DNA from: Oncomelania hupensis
Taxonomy: Eukaryota > Mollusca > Gastropoda > Littorinimorpha > Pomatiopsidae
DNA length: 64,000 nt
NCBI GenBank assembly: GCA_036898135.1
Contig: JBAHVR010000314.1
Location: 61,001 to 125,000 of the forward strand
Reading direction: 5' to 3'
This document shows, one piece after another, positions 45,650-57,192 of this stretch. The notes beneath the pieces are model-generated. The model was not told the DNA's origin and did not search any database. It worked only from the letters and a program-made list of their open reading frames with translations. The position numbers and the translations under genes were made by a program. Numbering within the stretch: position 1 is the stretch's first letter; every line of letters begins with the position of its first letter.

Positions 45650-46615
45650 CCAGTCCTGCACAACAGCGCCATCGGGAACTGGTTCTGAACAAAAATCGGT
45701 GTGCGTTAAATATGCATACTCTCTCCAACACTCTTCAACATCTTTCTAGAGCACATCATGGCAGATGCCCTTGCAGATCATGAAGGTACAGTCAACATAG
45801 GGGGTAGAGCAATCTCCAACCTCCGTTTGGCGGATGACATTGATGGATTGGCAAAAGATGAACAAGAATTTGAACAGCTAGTACAGAGGCTTGACACCAC
45901 CTCCAGACCCTTTGGAATGGAAATAAGCGCAGAGAAGACCAACATAATGACCAATAATACCAATGGCATCATTATGGACCTCAAAGTCCAAGGCCAATCC
46001 CTCAACACAGTGCATAGCTTCAAATATTTAGGAGCCATTGTAGCAGACAATGGGTCCTGACAGGAAGTCCACTCCAGGATAGCACAAACAACAACTGCCG
46101 TGACAAGATTGAAGCCCATTTAGAAAGACAAGACCATCAGTCTACACTTTAAGATAAGGTTGCTGCGCTCCTTGCCATCTCCATCTTCCCATACTTTTGC
46201 GAAACTTGGGCACTCAGTGAAGAATATAAAGCATGGAGATGAGGTGCTACAGAAGACTTCTGGGCATTTTCTATACCCAGCACATCACGAATGACGAAGT
46301 CCGACAGACCATCACACAAGCCATGGGACCACGCGATGACCTGCTCACAGTGGTGAAGAAACGGAAACTGATGATATGGACACACCACCAGAGCACCAAG
46401 CCTTGAAAAGACCATCCTGCAAAGCCCGGTGCAAGGAGGCAGAAGAAGGAGACAAAAAAAGAGATATGAAAACAACATTCGATAATGGAACTGGCTTGAC
46501 ACTGAATGAAGCCATGAGGACTGCTGAAAACAGAGAAATATGGAGTACGCTGGTTAAACGATCATCTGTGGTGCCCTGAAGACTTCCGAGTTACGGTATA
46601 GGATAGGATAGGATA
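45650..46615 (+). mobile_element. RTE-like LINE, decayed 3' copy
   Basis: From the RT (SSPAQQRHRELV shifted; RLADDIDGLAKDEQEFEQL, with LADD in place of FADD) to the tail ATAGGATAGGATAGGAT. Several indels. Confidence 0.9.
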
Positions 46616-46690
46616 TTAAACGAATTACTATCAACGACATGACAAGCCTATCCAAAATCAAACTTCAAATGCAAACCAAAATGCTTGTAT

Positions 46691-47573
46691 CTATCCTATC
46701 CTATCCCGTAACTTTGAGGTCGTTGGGGCACCACAGATGATCGTTTAACCAGAGTACTCCATCTTTCTCTTTCCTCAGCAACCCTGATCGCTTCGCTCAA
46801 TGTCAAGCCAGTCCATTCTCGAATGTCGTCCTCCCATCTCTTTTTCGGTCTCCCTCTTCTTCTACCTCCTTGCACTGTGCCTTGCAGGATGGTCTTTACA
46901 ATGCCTGATGTTCTGGTGACGCGGTCATACCATCGGAATTTCCGTTTCTTCACCACTGTGAGCAGGTCATCGTGTTGTCCAATGGCTTGTGTGATGGTCT
47001 TTCGGACTTCGTCGTTGGTGATGTGCTGGGTATAGGAAATTCCCCGAAGTCTCCTGTAGCACCTCATCTTCATGCTTTGTATTATTCGTTGTATATCTGC
47101 TGTGAGGGTCCATGTTTCGCAATCGTATGCACAAGCGGAGATGACACTGGAGCGCAGCAGCCTTACCTTGGAATGTAGACTGATGGTCTTGTCTTTCCAA
47201 ATGGGCTTCAACCTTGCAAGGAAAGCAGTTGATTGTGCGATCCTGGAGATGATTTCCTGTCGGGACCCATTGTCTGATACAATGGCTCCTAACTATTTGA
47301 AGATATGCACTGTGTTGAGGGATTGGCCTTGGACATTGATGTCCATGTTGATGCCATTGGTGTTATCGGTCATCAATTTGGTCTTCTCTGCACTTATTTC
47401 CATTCCATAGGCTCTGGGGTTGTGTGTTCAAGTTCTTATTCCTCTCCAGCCAATCCATAAATGTCCTCCGCAAAACGAAGGTTGGAGATTGCTTTACACC
47501 CCTCCCCTCCCCCCTATGCTTACCGTGCCTTCATGATCTGCAAGGGCATCTGACATAATGCGCTCTAGGAAGA
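46691..47573 (-). mobile_element. RTE-like LINE, 3' copy (minus)
   Basis: The tail reads CTATCCTATCCTATCCCGTA on the plus strand; the minus frame encodes KPIWKDKTISLHSKVRLLRS to the C-terminus almost intact (46696-47211). It is 5' truncated at FLERIMSDAL. Confidence 0.93.
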
Positions 47574-47930
47574 ATTAAACCTTTTAGTTAAATTTTATAA
47601 AATTTGTGTTAGCGTTAGACTAAATAGTAAGAGGGGTGTTTGATTCGCACACACGTAACAGCACGCCGTTTTGGCGAGCAAGTCACATACACGCTGCATA
47701 CACACACACACAATACACAGCGACACAAAAGTCTCTTCTCTTCCTCTCCTTTCTTCTTCTTTCTCTTCTCTCTTCTTCCTCTCTCTTCTCTCTTCTTCCT
47801 CTCTCTTTTCTCTATATCTTCTCTCTTCTTCTCTTCCCCCCCTTTCTTCTTCTGATTGCAGCACACCCTGAGCTACAAACTGAGCAGCAGCAGACCCAGT
47901 CATACCATAGTCACTGGTTAATAAATGAAT
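47574..47930. other. Interior of the 3.8-kb element with pyrimidine-rich tract
   Basis: (CT/CTT)-rich sequence at about 47730-47850; the open frames there are compositional. Confidence 0.6.
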
Positions 47931-48126
47931 GCACAGTGCAAGGAGGTAGAAGAAGAGGGAGACCGAAAAAGAGGTGGGAGGACAACATTCGAGAATGGAC
48001 TGGTTCGACACTGAGCGAAGCCATCAGGGTTGCTGAGGACAGAGAAAGATGGAGTATGCTGGTTAAACGATCATCTGTGGTGCCCCTACGACCTCCGGGT
48101 TACGGGACAGGATAGGATAGGATAGG
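47931..48126 (+). mobile_element. RTE-like LINE, 196-bp 3' fragment
   Basis: GCACAGTGCAAGGAGGTAGA through CGGGACAGGATAGGATAGGA. Confidence 0.93.
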
Positions 48127-48514
48127 AATAATTACAATGCAAAGAAAATAACGTTTTTTACAAGACCAAAGCAAGTGAAAGAATTATAAATTAGTGAACT
48201 CAAGATTCAAACATGCAAAATGGCCGCACGTCAGAAACATTATTATAAACAAGGGAAATAAGTAGATACAACTATATTTTTCTATCATACATGCTTACTT
48301 CCCAAGCCAACATAATATAAAACCAATCATTCATACATTCCATACTTCGTCTCTCTTCGTTCGTGCATAAACTTACAGCCATACATAAATATGCATTAAA
48401 AATCCACTCTGCTACATGTATGTGACACAATAGGAAAACAGTGTAAATGTGAAACAATTAAAAAAAACTATGTTTATTTGACACAATAACAAAGCAATGT
48501 ATGTAACAGTGCTG

Positions 48515-48735
48515 TCAGGTTTTGTCCATGATGTTAATGCTGTGATCACTGTCGCATGTCATAGTTGTCCATAATGTTAATGCTGTGATCACTTTTCATA
48601 CTTGTCCATGATGTTAATGCTGTGATCACTTTTCATACTTGTCCATGATGTTAATGCTGTGATCACTTTTCATACTTGTCCATGATGTTAATGCTGTGAT
48701 CACTGTGGCATGTCATAGTTGTCCATGATGTTATG
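48515..48735. repeat. 37-bp minisatellite
   Basis: About six copies of GTCCATGATGTTAATGCTGT followed by GATCACTTTTCATACTT. It lies in the last intron. Confidence 0.9.
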
Positions 48736-48754
48736 CTTGATTTGTGTGTTGATC

Positions 48755-49405
48755 ACCTCAAGATACAATGATCATTGATTGTATGACTCATCGATTTGTG
48801 TGTGTTGCAGCATGACCACGTCACGGTACAATGGTCATTGATTGTATGACTGACTGATTGATTGGTGAGTGTGTGTGTATGTTGCAGCATAACCACGTCA
48901 CGGTACAATGATCATTGATTGTATGACTCATTGATTTGTGGCAGCATGACCACGTCACGGTACAATGATCATTGATTGTATGACTCATTGATTGATTTGT
49001 GTGTGTTGCAGCATGACCACGTCACGGTACAATGGTCATTTATTGTATGACTGACTGATTGATTGGTGAGTGTGTGTGTGTGTTGCAGCATAACCACGTC
49101 ACGGTACAATGATCATTGATTGTATGACTCATTGATTTGTGTGTGTTGCAGCATGACCACGTCACGGTACAATAATCATTGATTGTATGACTGATTGGTG
49201 TGTGTGTGTTGCAGCATGACCACGTCACGGTACAATGATCATTGATTGTATGACTCATTGATTTGTGGCAGCATGACCACGTCACGGTACAATGATCATT
49301 GATTGTATGACTCATTGATTGGTTTGTGTGTGTTGCAGCATGACCACGTCACGGTACAATGATCATTGATTGTATGACTGATTGATTGGTTTGTGTGTGT
49401 TGCAG
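48755..49405 (+). repeat. Minisatellite of 3' splice sites in the last intron
   Basis: Units of about 55-80 bp each contain GCAGCATRACCACGTCACGG followed by an ACAATGATCATTGATTGTATG block and usually a GT-rich stretch. The AG of each unit falls at about 48810, 48887, 48944, 49011, 49088, 49151, 49214, 49271, 49338 and finally 49405, the exon 10 acceptor. The sequence after each AG (CATGACCA or CATAACCA) imitates the start of exon 10. Confidence 0.93.
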
Positions 49406-49703
49406 CATGACCAGCGGCGCTGCACCAGACTCGACGCCCACGCCATGGACCAGTCACGTGATAAGGGAGCGCGTGCCGCACCTCCAGACAACCGTACCAA
49501 GGTCGGTTCACCCAGATGAAAAGAACGAGCACAGCTTGTCGATAGAGACACACATCTCATTGCAGTCCACGGATCTGGATTCTTTCTCGCCGGACTCCTC
49601 AGTATCCCAACCGCGGTTCGCCGTATCTAGACCTGTCAGCGCTCAGGACATAAAAGCCAAGATTCATAGGCACCTGATGGAGAAAACCGGGGCCAAAAAG
49701 TAG
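49406..49703 (+). CDS. Giant gene, terminal coding exon 10
   Basis: The acceptor is gtgttgcag ending at 49405. The first base completes a Ser codon from exon 9. The exon then encodes MTSGAAPDSTPTPWTSHV and Ser-rich sequence, and closes with PVSAQDIKAKIHRHLMEKTG and a basic AKK before TAG at 49701-49703. The basic amphipathic C-terminus is the least repetitive part. The acceptor is the last and genuine member of a tandem series of nearly identical acceptors upstream. Confidence 0.85.
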
Positions 49704-50300
49704 AAATATCTAATCTTTTACAGGCGCCGAGATGGATAAGGCCACCACTGAGCAAGAGACACAGGAGACATAGGTTTCATACGTGCTTGATGAACAAATG
49801 TCGTAAATGCACATTAAGGTCATAGACGCTTGAACACATTCCAAAGAAAACAAAATTTACTATAATCTACTCACAGCCGAGAAATGAGACAGCGAAGCTA
49901 TTTCACAGATAAGGACTGATGTTACTCTCAACGTTGTCATGACTACGTTAGGTGTTGTGAGTTTTTTAAAAGTACTTACACCTATTGTATGTAACAGTTG
50001 AACTCGTTATTAGATTTGTTACATTTGAAATGTGGACGAACTGGGTCGTTATTTCAGTTGCTATTCCGGACCAAGCTGTTTATCACGTGCGCGATGTGCA
50101 GGCGAGCGGGCGTGTGAGTGCATGCGTGTGTGTGTGTGTGTGTGTGCATGCGCGTGTGTGTGCGTGCATGCGTTTAGACATATATGATTATAATGCGTTA
50201 GTTTTGATACAGATGAACATGTTAAAGGGACTTTAAACCAAGCTGTCGTTATCTCTTACAAAGTTATCATGTTAATAAAGTTATAATGAACGGTTTGATG
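49704..50300 (+). other. 3' UTR of the giant gene with poly(A) signal
   Basis: No coding potential follows the stop. A canonical AATAAA lies at 50274-50279 in gttaataaagttataatg, a plausible cleavage signal. A GT-rich tract (about 50125-50165) sits inside the UTR. Where the transcript ends is inferred. Confidence 0.55.
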
Positions 50301-50569
50301 TACCACGCCATGTAAAAACCAAAGCTCTCTGTGATAGCACCAGTGAATTTGCACCCTGTTTACCGGTGCAGTTGCACTGTATTTCATATGTGCCAAACAA
50401 TAGTTAGTGCGTTACACTCACTCCGTTGGCTTACACTAATGTTTTATTTTACACTCAGTATAATTGTGACACTCAATTAATTTTGTTTCCTAAATGTTCA
50501 TAACAAATCTTATTCTCATCGCCCCATCCCCCATTTTCCCCATGCCCATTGTTTTGTGCTATCTCTCTC

Positions 50570-52168
50570 TCTCCCTTCATATCACTGTTGTCTCTCTCTC
50601 TTCATATCACTGTTGTCTCTCTCCCTTCATATCACTGTTGTTTCTCTCCCTTCATATCACTGTTGTCTCTCTCCCTTCATATCACTGTTGTCTCTCTCCC
50701 TTCATATCACTGTTGTCTCTCTCCCTTCATATCACTGTTGTTTCTCTCCCTTCATATCACTGTTGTCTCTCTCCCTTCATATCACTGTTGTCTCTCTCCC
50801 TTCATATCACTGTTATCTCTCTCCCTTCATATCACTGTTGTCTCTCTCCCTTCATATCACTGTTGTCTCTCTCCCTTCATATCACTGCTCTCTCTCTCCC
50901 TTCATATCACTGTTGTCTCTCTCCCTTCATATCACTGTTGTTTCTCTCCCTTCATATCACTGTTGTCTCTCTCTCTCCCTTCATATCACTGTTGTTTCTC
51001 TCCCTTCATATCACTGTTGTCTCTCTCTCTCTCCCTTCATATCACTGTTGTCTCTTTCTCTCTCCCTTCATATCACTGTTGTCTCTCTCTCTCCCTTCAT
51101 ATTACTGTTGTCTCTCTCTCCCTTCATATTACTGTTGTCTCTCTCTCCCTTCATATTACTGTTGTCTCTCTCTCTCCCTTCATATCACTGTTGTCTCTCT
51201 CTCTCCCTTCATATCACTGTTGTCTCTCTCTCTCTCCCTTCATATCACTGTTGTCTCTCTCCCTTCATATCACTGTTGTCTCTCTCCCTTCATATCACTG
51301 TTGTCTCTCTCTCTCCCTTCATATCACTGTTGTCTCTCTCCCTTCATATCACTGTTGTCTCTCTCTCCCTTCATATCACTGTTGTCTCTCTCCCTTCATA
51401 TCACTGTTGTCTCTCTCTCTCCCTTCATATTACTGTTGTCTCTCTCCCTTCATATCACTGTTGTCTCTCTCTCTCCCTTCATATCACTGTTGTCTCTCTC
51501 CCTTCATATCACTGTTGTCTCTCTCCCTTCATATCACTGTTGTCTCTCTCTCTCCCTTCATATTACTGTTGTCTCTCTCCCTTCATATCACTGTTGTCTC
51601 TCTCTCTCCCTTCATATCACTGTTGTCTCTCTCCCTTCATATCACTGTTGTCTCTCTCCCTTCATATCACTGTTGTCTCTCTCCCTTCATATCACTGTTG
51701 TCTCTCTCTCTCCCTTCATATTACTGTTGTCTCTCTCCCTTCATATCACTGTTGTCTCTCTCCCTTCATATCACTGTTGTCTCTCTCTCTCCCTTCATAT
51801 TACTGTTGTATCTCTCCCTTCATATCACTGTTGTCTCTGTCTCCCTCCCTTCATATCACTGTTGTCTCTGTCTCTCTCCCTTCATATCACTGTTGTCTCT
51901 GTCTCCCTCCCTTCATATCACTGTTGTCTCTCTCCCTTCATATCACTGTTGTCTCTCTCCCTTCATATCACTGTTGTCTCTCTCTCTCCCTTCATATCAC
52001 TGTTGTCTCTCTCCCTTCATATCACTGTTGTCTCTCTCTCTCCCTTCATATTACTGTTGTCTCTCTCCCTTCATATCACTGTTGTCTCTCTCTCTCCCTT
52101 CATATCACTGTTGTCTCTCTCCCTTCATATCACTGTTGTCTCTCTCCCTTCATATTACTGTTGTCTTT
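50570..52168. repeat. 25-29-bp pyrimidine-rich satellite (about 60 copies)
   Basis: Units TCTCTCTCCCTTCATATCAC followed by TGTTG, with variants adding TCTC or reading CATATTACTG. It starts about 300 bp after the poly(A) signal of the giant gene. All three forward frames are open because no unit frame contains a stop; they are not genes. Confidence 0.97.
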
Positions 52169-53227
52169 CTTTAATTAGAGGGCAATGTACAGAGATTTTA
52201 TTAGCTTTCATGCAATGGAATGTTGATTTTACGTTTTTATGAGGACATGTATTACTCAAGCCTGCTTACTACTTAGAAATCACATTAGCTTTACGTACAA
52301 ATCTATCAAAATGTATATTCTAAACTTCATAAAATACTAGAACGGTAGATATTAGAACACTATAGGTGTAGAAAATATTCAATTAACTTCACCAGTCAAT
52401 TGATAGATGAAATCAATGTAACACACACCCTTCAGTGATAATTAGAAAGGGATAGTTACAGGTTGGTGGCTGAAGGAAATCACAAGATGGAAAATTGTGT
52501 GTTGAATCTTTATTTTCGTTTTACAGAATTTAGAACACAAGAATTTAGATGACTAATTAATTTATATCCAAATCAAAATATTACCTTACTACATGATACC
52601 CAAAATACTAATATGCTAAAACAATGAGACTAAAGACCAAAGTGCTAAACGAGACCAACAATCAAAAAGTTGCACTATAAATAGGGCATTGAGACGCTGA
52701 GCAATGGCATAATTGATAACCAGATGAAAACTGCGGATGCCTCTGCAAGAGCAACACCAATTTATTATTACAGCAACATATTAACTGTAAAACAGAAATT
52801 AATTCGCAGCATTAATGAATTATTGTAAATCATTACAATTCCAAACCGAACACCAAGTCCGGAAAGAGTTGATGCATGTGAACATTACATTTTAACTTCA
52901 AATTCTCAAAACACAACCAAATTCTTATTTTATACACAAATCTTGATATGTTGATTTATCTAATCAACATCCGCGGCTAAGCACATGTGCAAAGTGTACA
53001 TTCATTAGGCTGATAGGCAACAACTACTATTTATCACTGCAAAATAGTAAACTTTCCTAACCCAGGAATAATGTCATGCTTTCTGTGTACAGATCCATCA
53101 ATTAGACGGAAGCAGAAAAGCTACATAAAATCCTACAAGACGATAATACTTCATCTCAACCAAGTTCATAATGACTATTCTAACTCGTCTTTCTCCGAAG
53201 TCATTATCACCAAGAAACGTCAAAGAG
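52169..53227. other. AT-rich intergenic sequence
   Basis: No convincing coding or repeat structure recognised. Confidence 0.5.
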
Positions 53228-53660
53228 AAAAGGGAACATTTGCATTTTAGCATTCTGATTGGTCATAGCGGACACACCTTCGACAGCGCGCAAAATAAAA
53301 TAGAAATAAAATAAAATAGAAATTATCTTTGCGTGCAAGGGTCAAAATGAGTTCAAATGTGGTCACGTTGGGGTCCGGGAAAAACATGTCATTTGCCTGC
53401 CACGAAACATGACGAAACATGTTCACGTCTCGAAATGCCCATTAGAGCTTTTCAGAGGTGAACATATCTCGTCATGTTTCGTGGCAGGCAAAGAAAATGC
53501 TTGTTGCGGATCCCCACGTGACCACATTTGAACTCATTTTGTCCCTTGCGCGCAAACCTTTATCTCAATAGGATAATTCCTATTTTATTTTGCGCGCTGC
53601 CGAAGGTGATTCCGCTGTGACCAATCAGAGTGCTCAGATGCAAAACGTCTGCATTAGGCA
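53228..53660. mobile_element. Fold-back (hairpin) element
   Basis: The left arm contains CTGATTGGTCATAGCGGA, GCGCGCAAAATAAAATAG and GAGTTCAAATGTGGTCACGT. The right arm has their inverted counterparts at about 53470-53640 (ACGTGACCACATTTGAACTC; ATTTTATTTTGCGCGC; TCCGCTGTGACCAATCAG). The arms are about 190 bp, imperfect, with a short centre near 53435-53465. No coding sequence. Confidence 0.85.
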
Positions 53661-54030
53661 GCCAATGAAAAACCGTGTCAGATTCATTTGCTGATTCAGT
53701 CGGTCCATTTTACTCCTATCTCCTTTTGTTGAGATAATTGTTGCCTATAGTATTAGTGAATTAGTGACGGTTTTGGGAATAAAGCCCTGATATTTTTGCG
53801 TGTAACAAGAACAACGGCAACAGCAGCTGCTATTACAGTTAGCTTGTGCTTTCAATCGGAAACAATGGAAGCCATTTTGCTACTATGCAAAGGTCAAAGT
53901 CACATTGCACGTAATGCATTGTTGCGTCTGAACACAACAGACAAACGAAACTTTGGCTGCAATCTTGCTACCTTTGCCTGCAACGAAACATGTTCACGCT
54001 TGAAAAGGCCTTAAGAACAAAGAAATAATG

Positions 54031-54093
<63 letters not shown>

Positions 54094-54527
54094 GCCAAAC
54101 ACATGTGATAACAAGAGTCTCCAATAAATGGGTTATTTATTTATGTTTATTATATTTAATCTTTCTTATATAGCGTTTTTTTAGGCTCCTGATCTGCTCA
54201 AGGCGCTGGCCGATACAGGATCTAACTCAATCGTGATCAACTGGAGATGGGGAGAAGGTGCCAAGTGCATGCTGGGTGTATTTGTGAGCCGGCACTCACC
54301 CGTCTCAGCCACGAGTGTCAGGATCTTTAAAGTCCATGCGATGGAATACGTATGTGCACAGATTATACCTCTGTTTATACTCTCATCTCGAAGTATTCGT
54401 TTTAAATTAATTTAGTATTAGTATTAGTTCTTTTAAACAAACTGGAATGTAAAATATGTGTTATTTTGTAGTGTTAAATGGTCACTGATGTAGAGGCTAG
54501 AACTATAATTCACAGAGAAGTATACCT
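53661..54527. other. Intergenic sequence with (AAT)n at 54029-54092
   Basis: Contains an (AAT)n tract and a CAAGGCGCTGG word (54199) like those in SINE tails of this genome; otherwise nothing recognised. Confidence 0.45.
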
Positions 54528-54870
54528 AAGGTGGTATCCTCCTGCCTTCTGGAAGACGCTACCAAACACCAAGGGTCAGAACTCTCAGAACGGAAAACAG
54601 TTTTATCCCAAAGGCTGTCTCATTACTTAATACATGACATGTGTGTTTGTTTGCCCAAAATAATTTCATTTAACATTTGTTGTCGTTTAACATTAGCATG
54701 CATAAGTGTAATTATATTCATGTGTGACTGTGTAGTTTTATCCTCATTGTCATTATGATTGTTGTTATTATTATTGCGATGTTTATTCCTTGTTGATTGT
54801 AATTGTGCACCATAATGTAAATTTCTTGTAAAAGATAATAAAGTTGTCTTATCTTATCGTATCTGATAAT
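54528..54870 (+). mobile_element. LINE 3' end relic (second family)
   Basis: The forward frame encodes LPSGRRYQTPRVRTLRTE then NSFIPKAVSLLN, the usual end of many LINE reverse transcriptases. Presumed 3' UTR ends in AATAAAGTTGTCTTATCTTA. Confidence 0.65.
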
Positions 54871-55116
54871 TCTTGTTTAACTCAAAACGACCTTACTCAG
54901 GGCTTATTATTATAATTTTTCATGGAGTTTTAATTGTATATATCTCCGTGAAACAAAATTAAAATTCAATTAATTTTACTTCAAATCAATTCAATATACT
55001 TAAAAAAATATATTACAGAAGACTTAAGAGTAAAAAGTTACAAAGTGGACAGCCTGGTTTGTAGATCGACACACACCATATTTATCATAGAATTATATGC
55101 AAGATGTCTCGTACAG

Positions 55117-55816
55117 CCTACCCCTTGGGGTCATGAGCAATCTTGCCACTGTAGATTGTTCTAACCTATAAAGGGAAAAGTGAAAGCCCCAGTTGAAAAC
55201 CTGTCTTTCCTTTATAGGCATGACCAATTCACTGCGGCAACAGTACCCCCGTTGGAGTGCCGGGGGTTTCAGTATAAATAGCATCCCCACTTTCTGGAAA
55301 TTTAGTGCTTTAAATTCCCACTGTCGCTCTCTTCCTCATTTGCTCTTTCCCATTCCTGCTCTGTCCTATCACTCTACTATACTATCTTCTTCTTCGCTAG
55401 ATCAATGACCTACCTTTTTTCTTGAAAACTCTTCCTGGACAAGACTCCTTGTTTGTGTATGGGGTCTGTTGAATCAGCTTGGGAGTATTGGACGCTTTCT
55501 GCCGGGTGGTCACTAGGGCTTCCTATGATGTTATTATTTAGCAATATAGGCATTTTATATGTATGTGTTTTGTTGATAATTTATAATGATGTTTGTATTC
55601 TATTTTGTTTTTGTAACCGGGGGTTCGATTAGTTGGGGTAAAGCCTCAGCCGTCCCCTGCGTGGGATGTCTTTATTGTAAAGTGACTGGCCAGTGGAGGA
55701 CATTCAGTTTTCCCACTAGGGTTGTTTCAGCAGATCTTTTATGCGGATCGGGGGTTGTCCGGTCCTGATTTGGCTCGGAAGAGTCCGCTGGACCTAAAGC
55801 AACAATCAATCAATCA
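55117..55816 (+). mobile_element. TATA-containing retroposon family, copy B (700 bp, longest)
   Basis: Flanked by the 11-bp duplication GTCTCGTACAG (55106-55116 and 55817-55827). A TATAAATA box lies at about 55275, and the 3' end is GAGTCCGCTGGACCTAAAGC followed by a (CAAT)n tail. Near 55155-55220 a hairpin-like pair (CCTATAAAGGGAAAAG / CTTTCCTTTATAGG) occurs. No ORF. The tail and target duplication imply LINE-type mobilisation. Confidence 0.9.
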
Positions 55817-56090
55817 GTCTCGTACAGTCTATGGATCATACATGTAATTGTCACTTTTACTGTGTAGAGTGATTCTAACGTTGTGCAATCATATCCAGTT
55901 GATTAAGTGAAATTGTGCTTGTCCATATACACTTTACATCCTTAAGGGTTCCAAAAATAGTTTTAAAAGTAAGAAGATACATTACATTATGCTATTAAAA
56001 AATATTAGAAAAACGAGGTTATCAACTTTGACACCCGTTTCCAACATTGATGTTAATAGAGACCTCCACTGACATCCGTTCCCTCACGTC

Positions 56091-56252
56091 TCAGTCACCG
56101 CTGATCTTGGATTCGACCCAGTCGACAAAGGAGGAGGTTCTGATGTAAACGCTTGTTTGTTCCGGTAAAGCACAGCCCCATCCCCAAGACACGATACCCA
56201 CATGCATCAGCTCGTCGTTGCACCCACAGACACACGGGCCCCCAGAATCACC
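56091..56252 (-). CDS. Last exon of a trypsin-like (S1) serine protease
   Basis: The minus-strand acceptor tttcag is followed directly by GGTGATTCTGGGGGCCCG. The 53 residues start [20 protein letters not shown] and include [18 protein letters not shown], ending [12 protein letters not shown] and TGA (56091-56093). GDSGGP carries the catalytic Ser, and [10 protein letters not shown] is the usual substrate-pocket strand with its Cys; the closing amphipathic helix (SFVDWVES) is typical of S1 C-termini. The catalytic His and Asp exons are not found up to the window end, so upstream exons must lie beyond long introns, or this is a stranded pseudo-exon. The intron just upstream contains a retroposon copy. 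Confidence 0.88.
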   Translation of the reverse strand, partial: GDSGGPCVCGCNDELMHVGIVSWGWGCALPEQTSVYIRTSSFVDWVESKISGD

Positions 56253-56571
56253 CTGAAACATAGGTCTAATTAAACTAGAAGCACAAAGCCGATATGACTC
56301 ATGTGTCCCTTATGGAACATAAGCAATATTGTACGTGAAAATGCGTGCCCACAAAAACTTACATGAAGCGGTGTTAAAATGCAAAGTACTTTTGACTTTG
56401 ATCTTGCGATGATCTTGTCCTTGAGATGACCTTGATGTCTGGCTCCAAACAGACACTCATGTACCATCAAATAAACTGCAGCAAAAGTTGTATTATGCCT
56501 TTTGATGACACCTGACTTTGGGATGACCTTGACCTTCAAATGACTGATGCTCATGTATGATCAAATAAGTT

Positions 56572-57180
56572 CCCCCAGTGGAGGTATCGGGGGTTTCTGT
56601 ATAAATAGTAACCCCACTTTCTGGAAATTTTGTGCTTTAAATTCCCACTGTAGCTGTCTTTCTCCTTTGTTCATTCTCATTTCTACTCTGATCTAGCAAT
56701 GTACTGTACTATCTTCTTCTTCGTTAGACCAGCCGTCTACCTCTTTTTCTTGAAAACTCTTCCATATCTCCTCATTTGTGTATGAGGTTTGTTGGGTCAG
56801 CTTGGGTATATTGGACGCTTTCTGCCAAATGGTCACTGGGGCTTCTTATATCATTATTTAGCAATGTAGGCATTTTCTATATATATATATATATATGTGT
56901 TTTGTTCATATTTTATAATGAGGTTTATATTTTACTTAGTTTTTGTAAACGGGGGTTCGATAAATTAGAGTATAGCCTCAGCGTCCCCTGCGTGGGATGC
57001 CTTTATTGTAAAGTGACCGGCTGGCGGGGTGCCTTCAGTATTACCACTGAGGTTGTTTCAGCAGATCTTTTATACGGATAAGGGGCGAGTCCTCTTTCAA
57101 TTAAGTTGTGGTCATGATTTTGTGGTCCTGATTCGGCTCTTTGCAGTCCGCTGGACCCTGTAAGCAATGAATAACTAACT
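56572..57180 (+). mobile_element. TATA-containing retroposon family, copy C
   Basis: Flanked by the 12-bp duplication ATCAAATAAGTT (56560-56571 and 57181-57192). TATAAATAG near 56600; ends CAGTCCGCTGGACCCTGTAA. Confidence 0.93.
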
Positions 57181-57192
57181 ATCAAATAAGTT

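Larger units (their letters stand above)
44572..48416. mobile_element. 3.85-kb element with long terminal inverted repeats, nested insertions
   Basis: The left end TGTAGCA...TTTTTAATGCATAT and the right end (reverse complement TGTAGCA...ATTTTTAATGCATAT) are inverted. Similarity continues inward through AAGTTTATGCACGAACGAAG and GGAAGTAAGCAT to at least GAATCTTGAGTYCACTAAT (about 45230 on the left, 48200 on the right). The 27-bp satellite lies on both outer sides and TGTA may be the target duplication. No intact transposase is seen. It holds a SINE and three RTE fragments. Confidence 0.75.

Noticed and set aside
50494..52242. Three overlapping plus-strand frames of 540-582 residues (LSLSLHITVVSLPSYHCC)
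   Set aside because: All three frames of the 25-29-bp satellite lack stops; this is a property of the repeat, not a protein.
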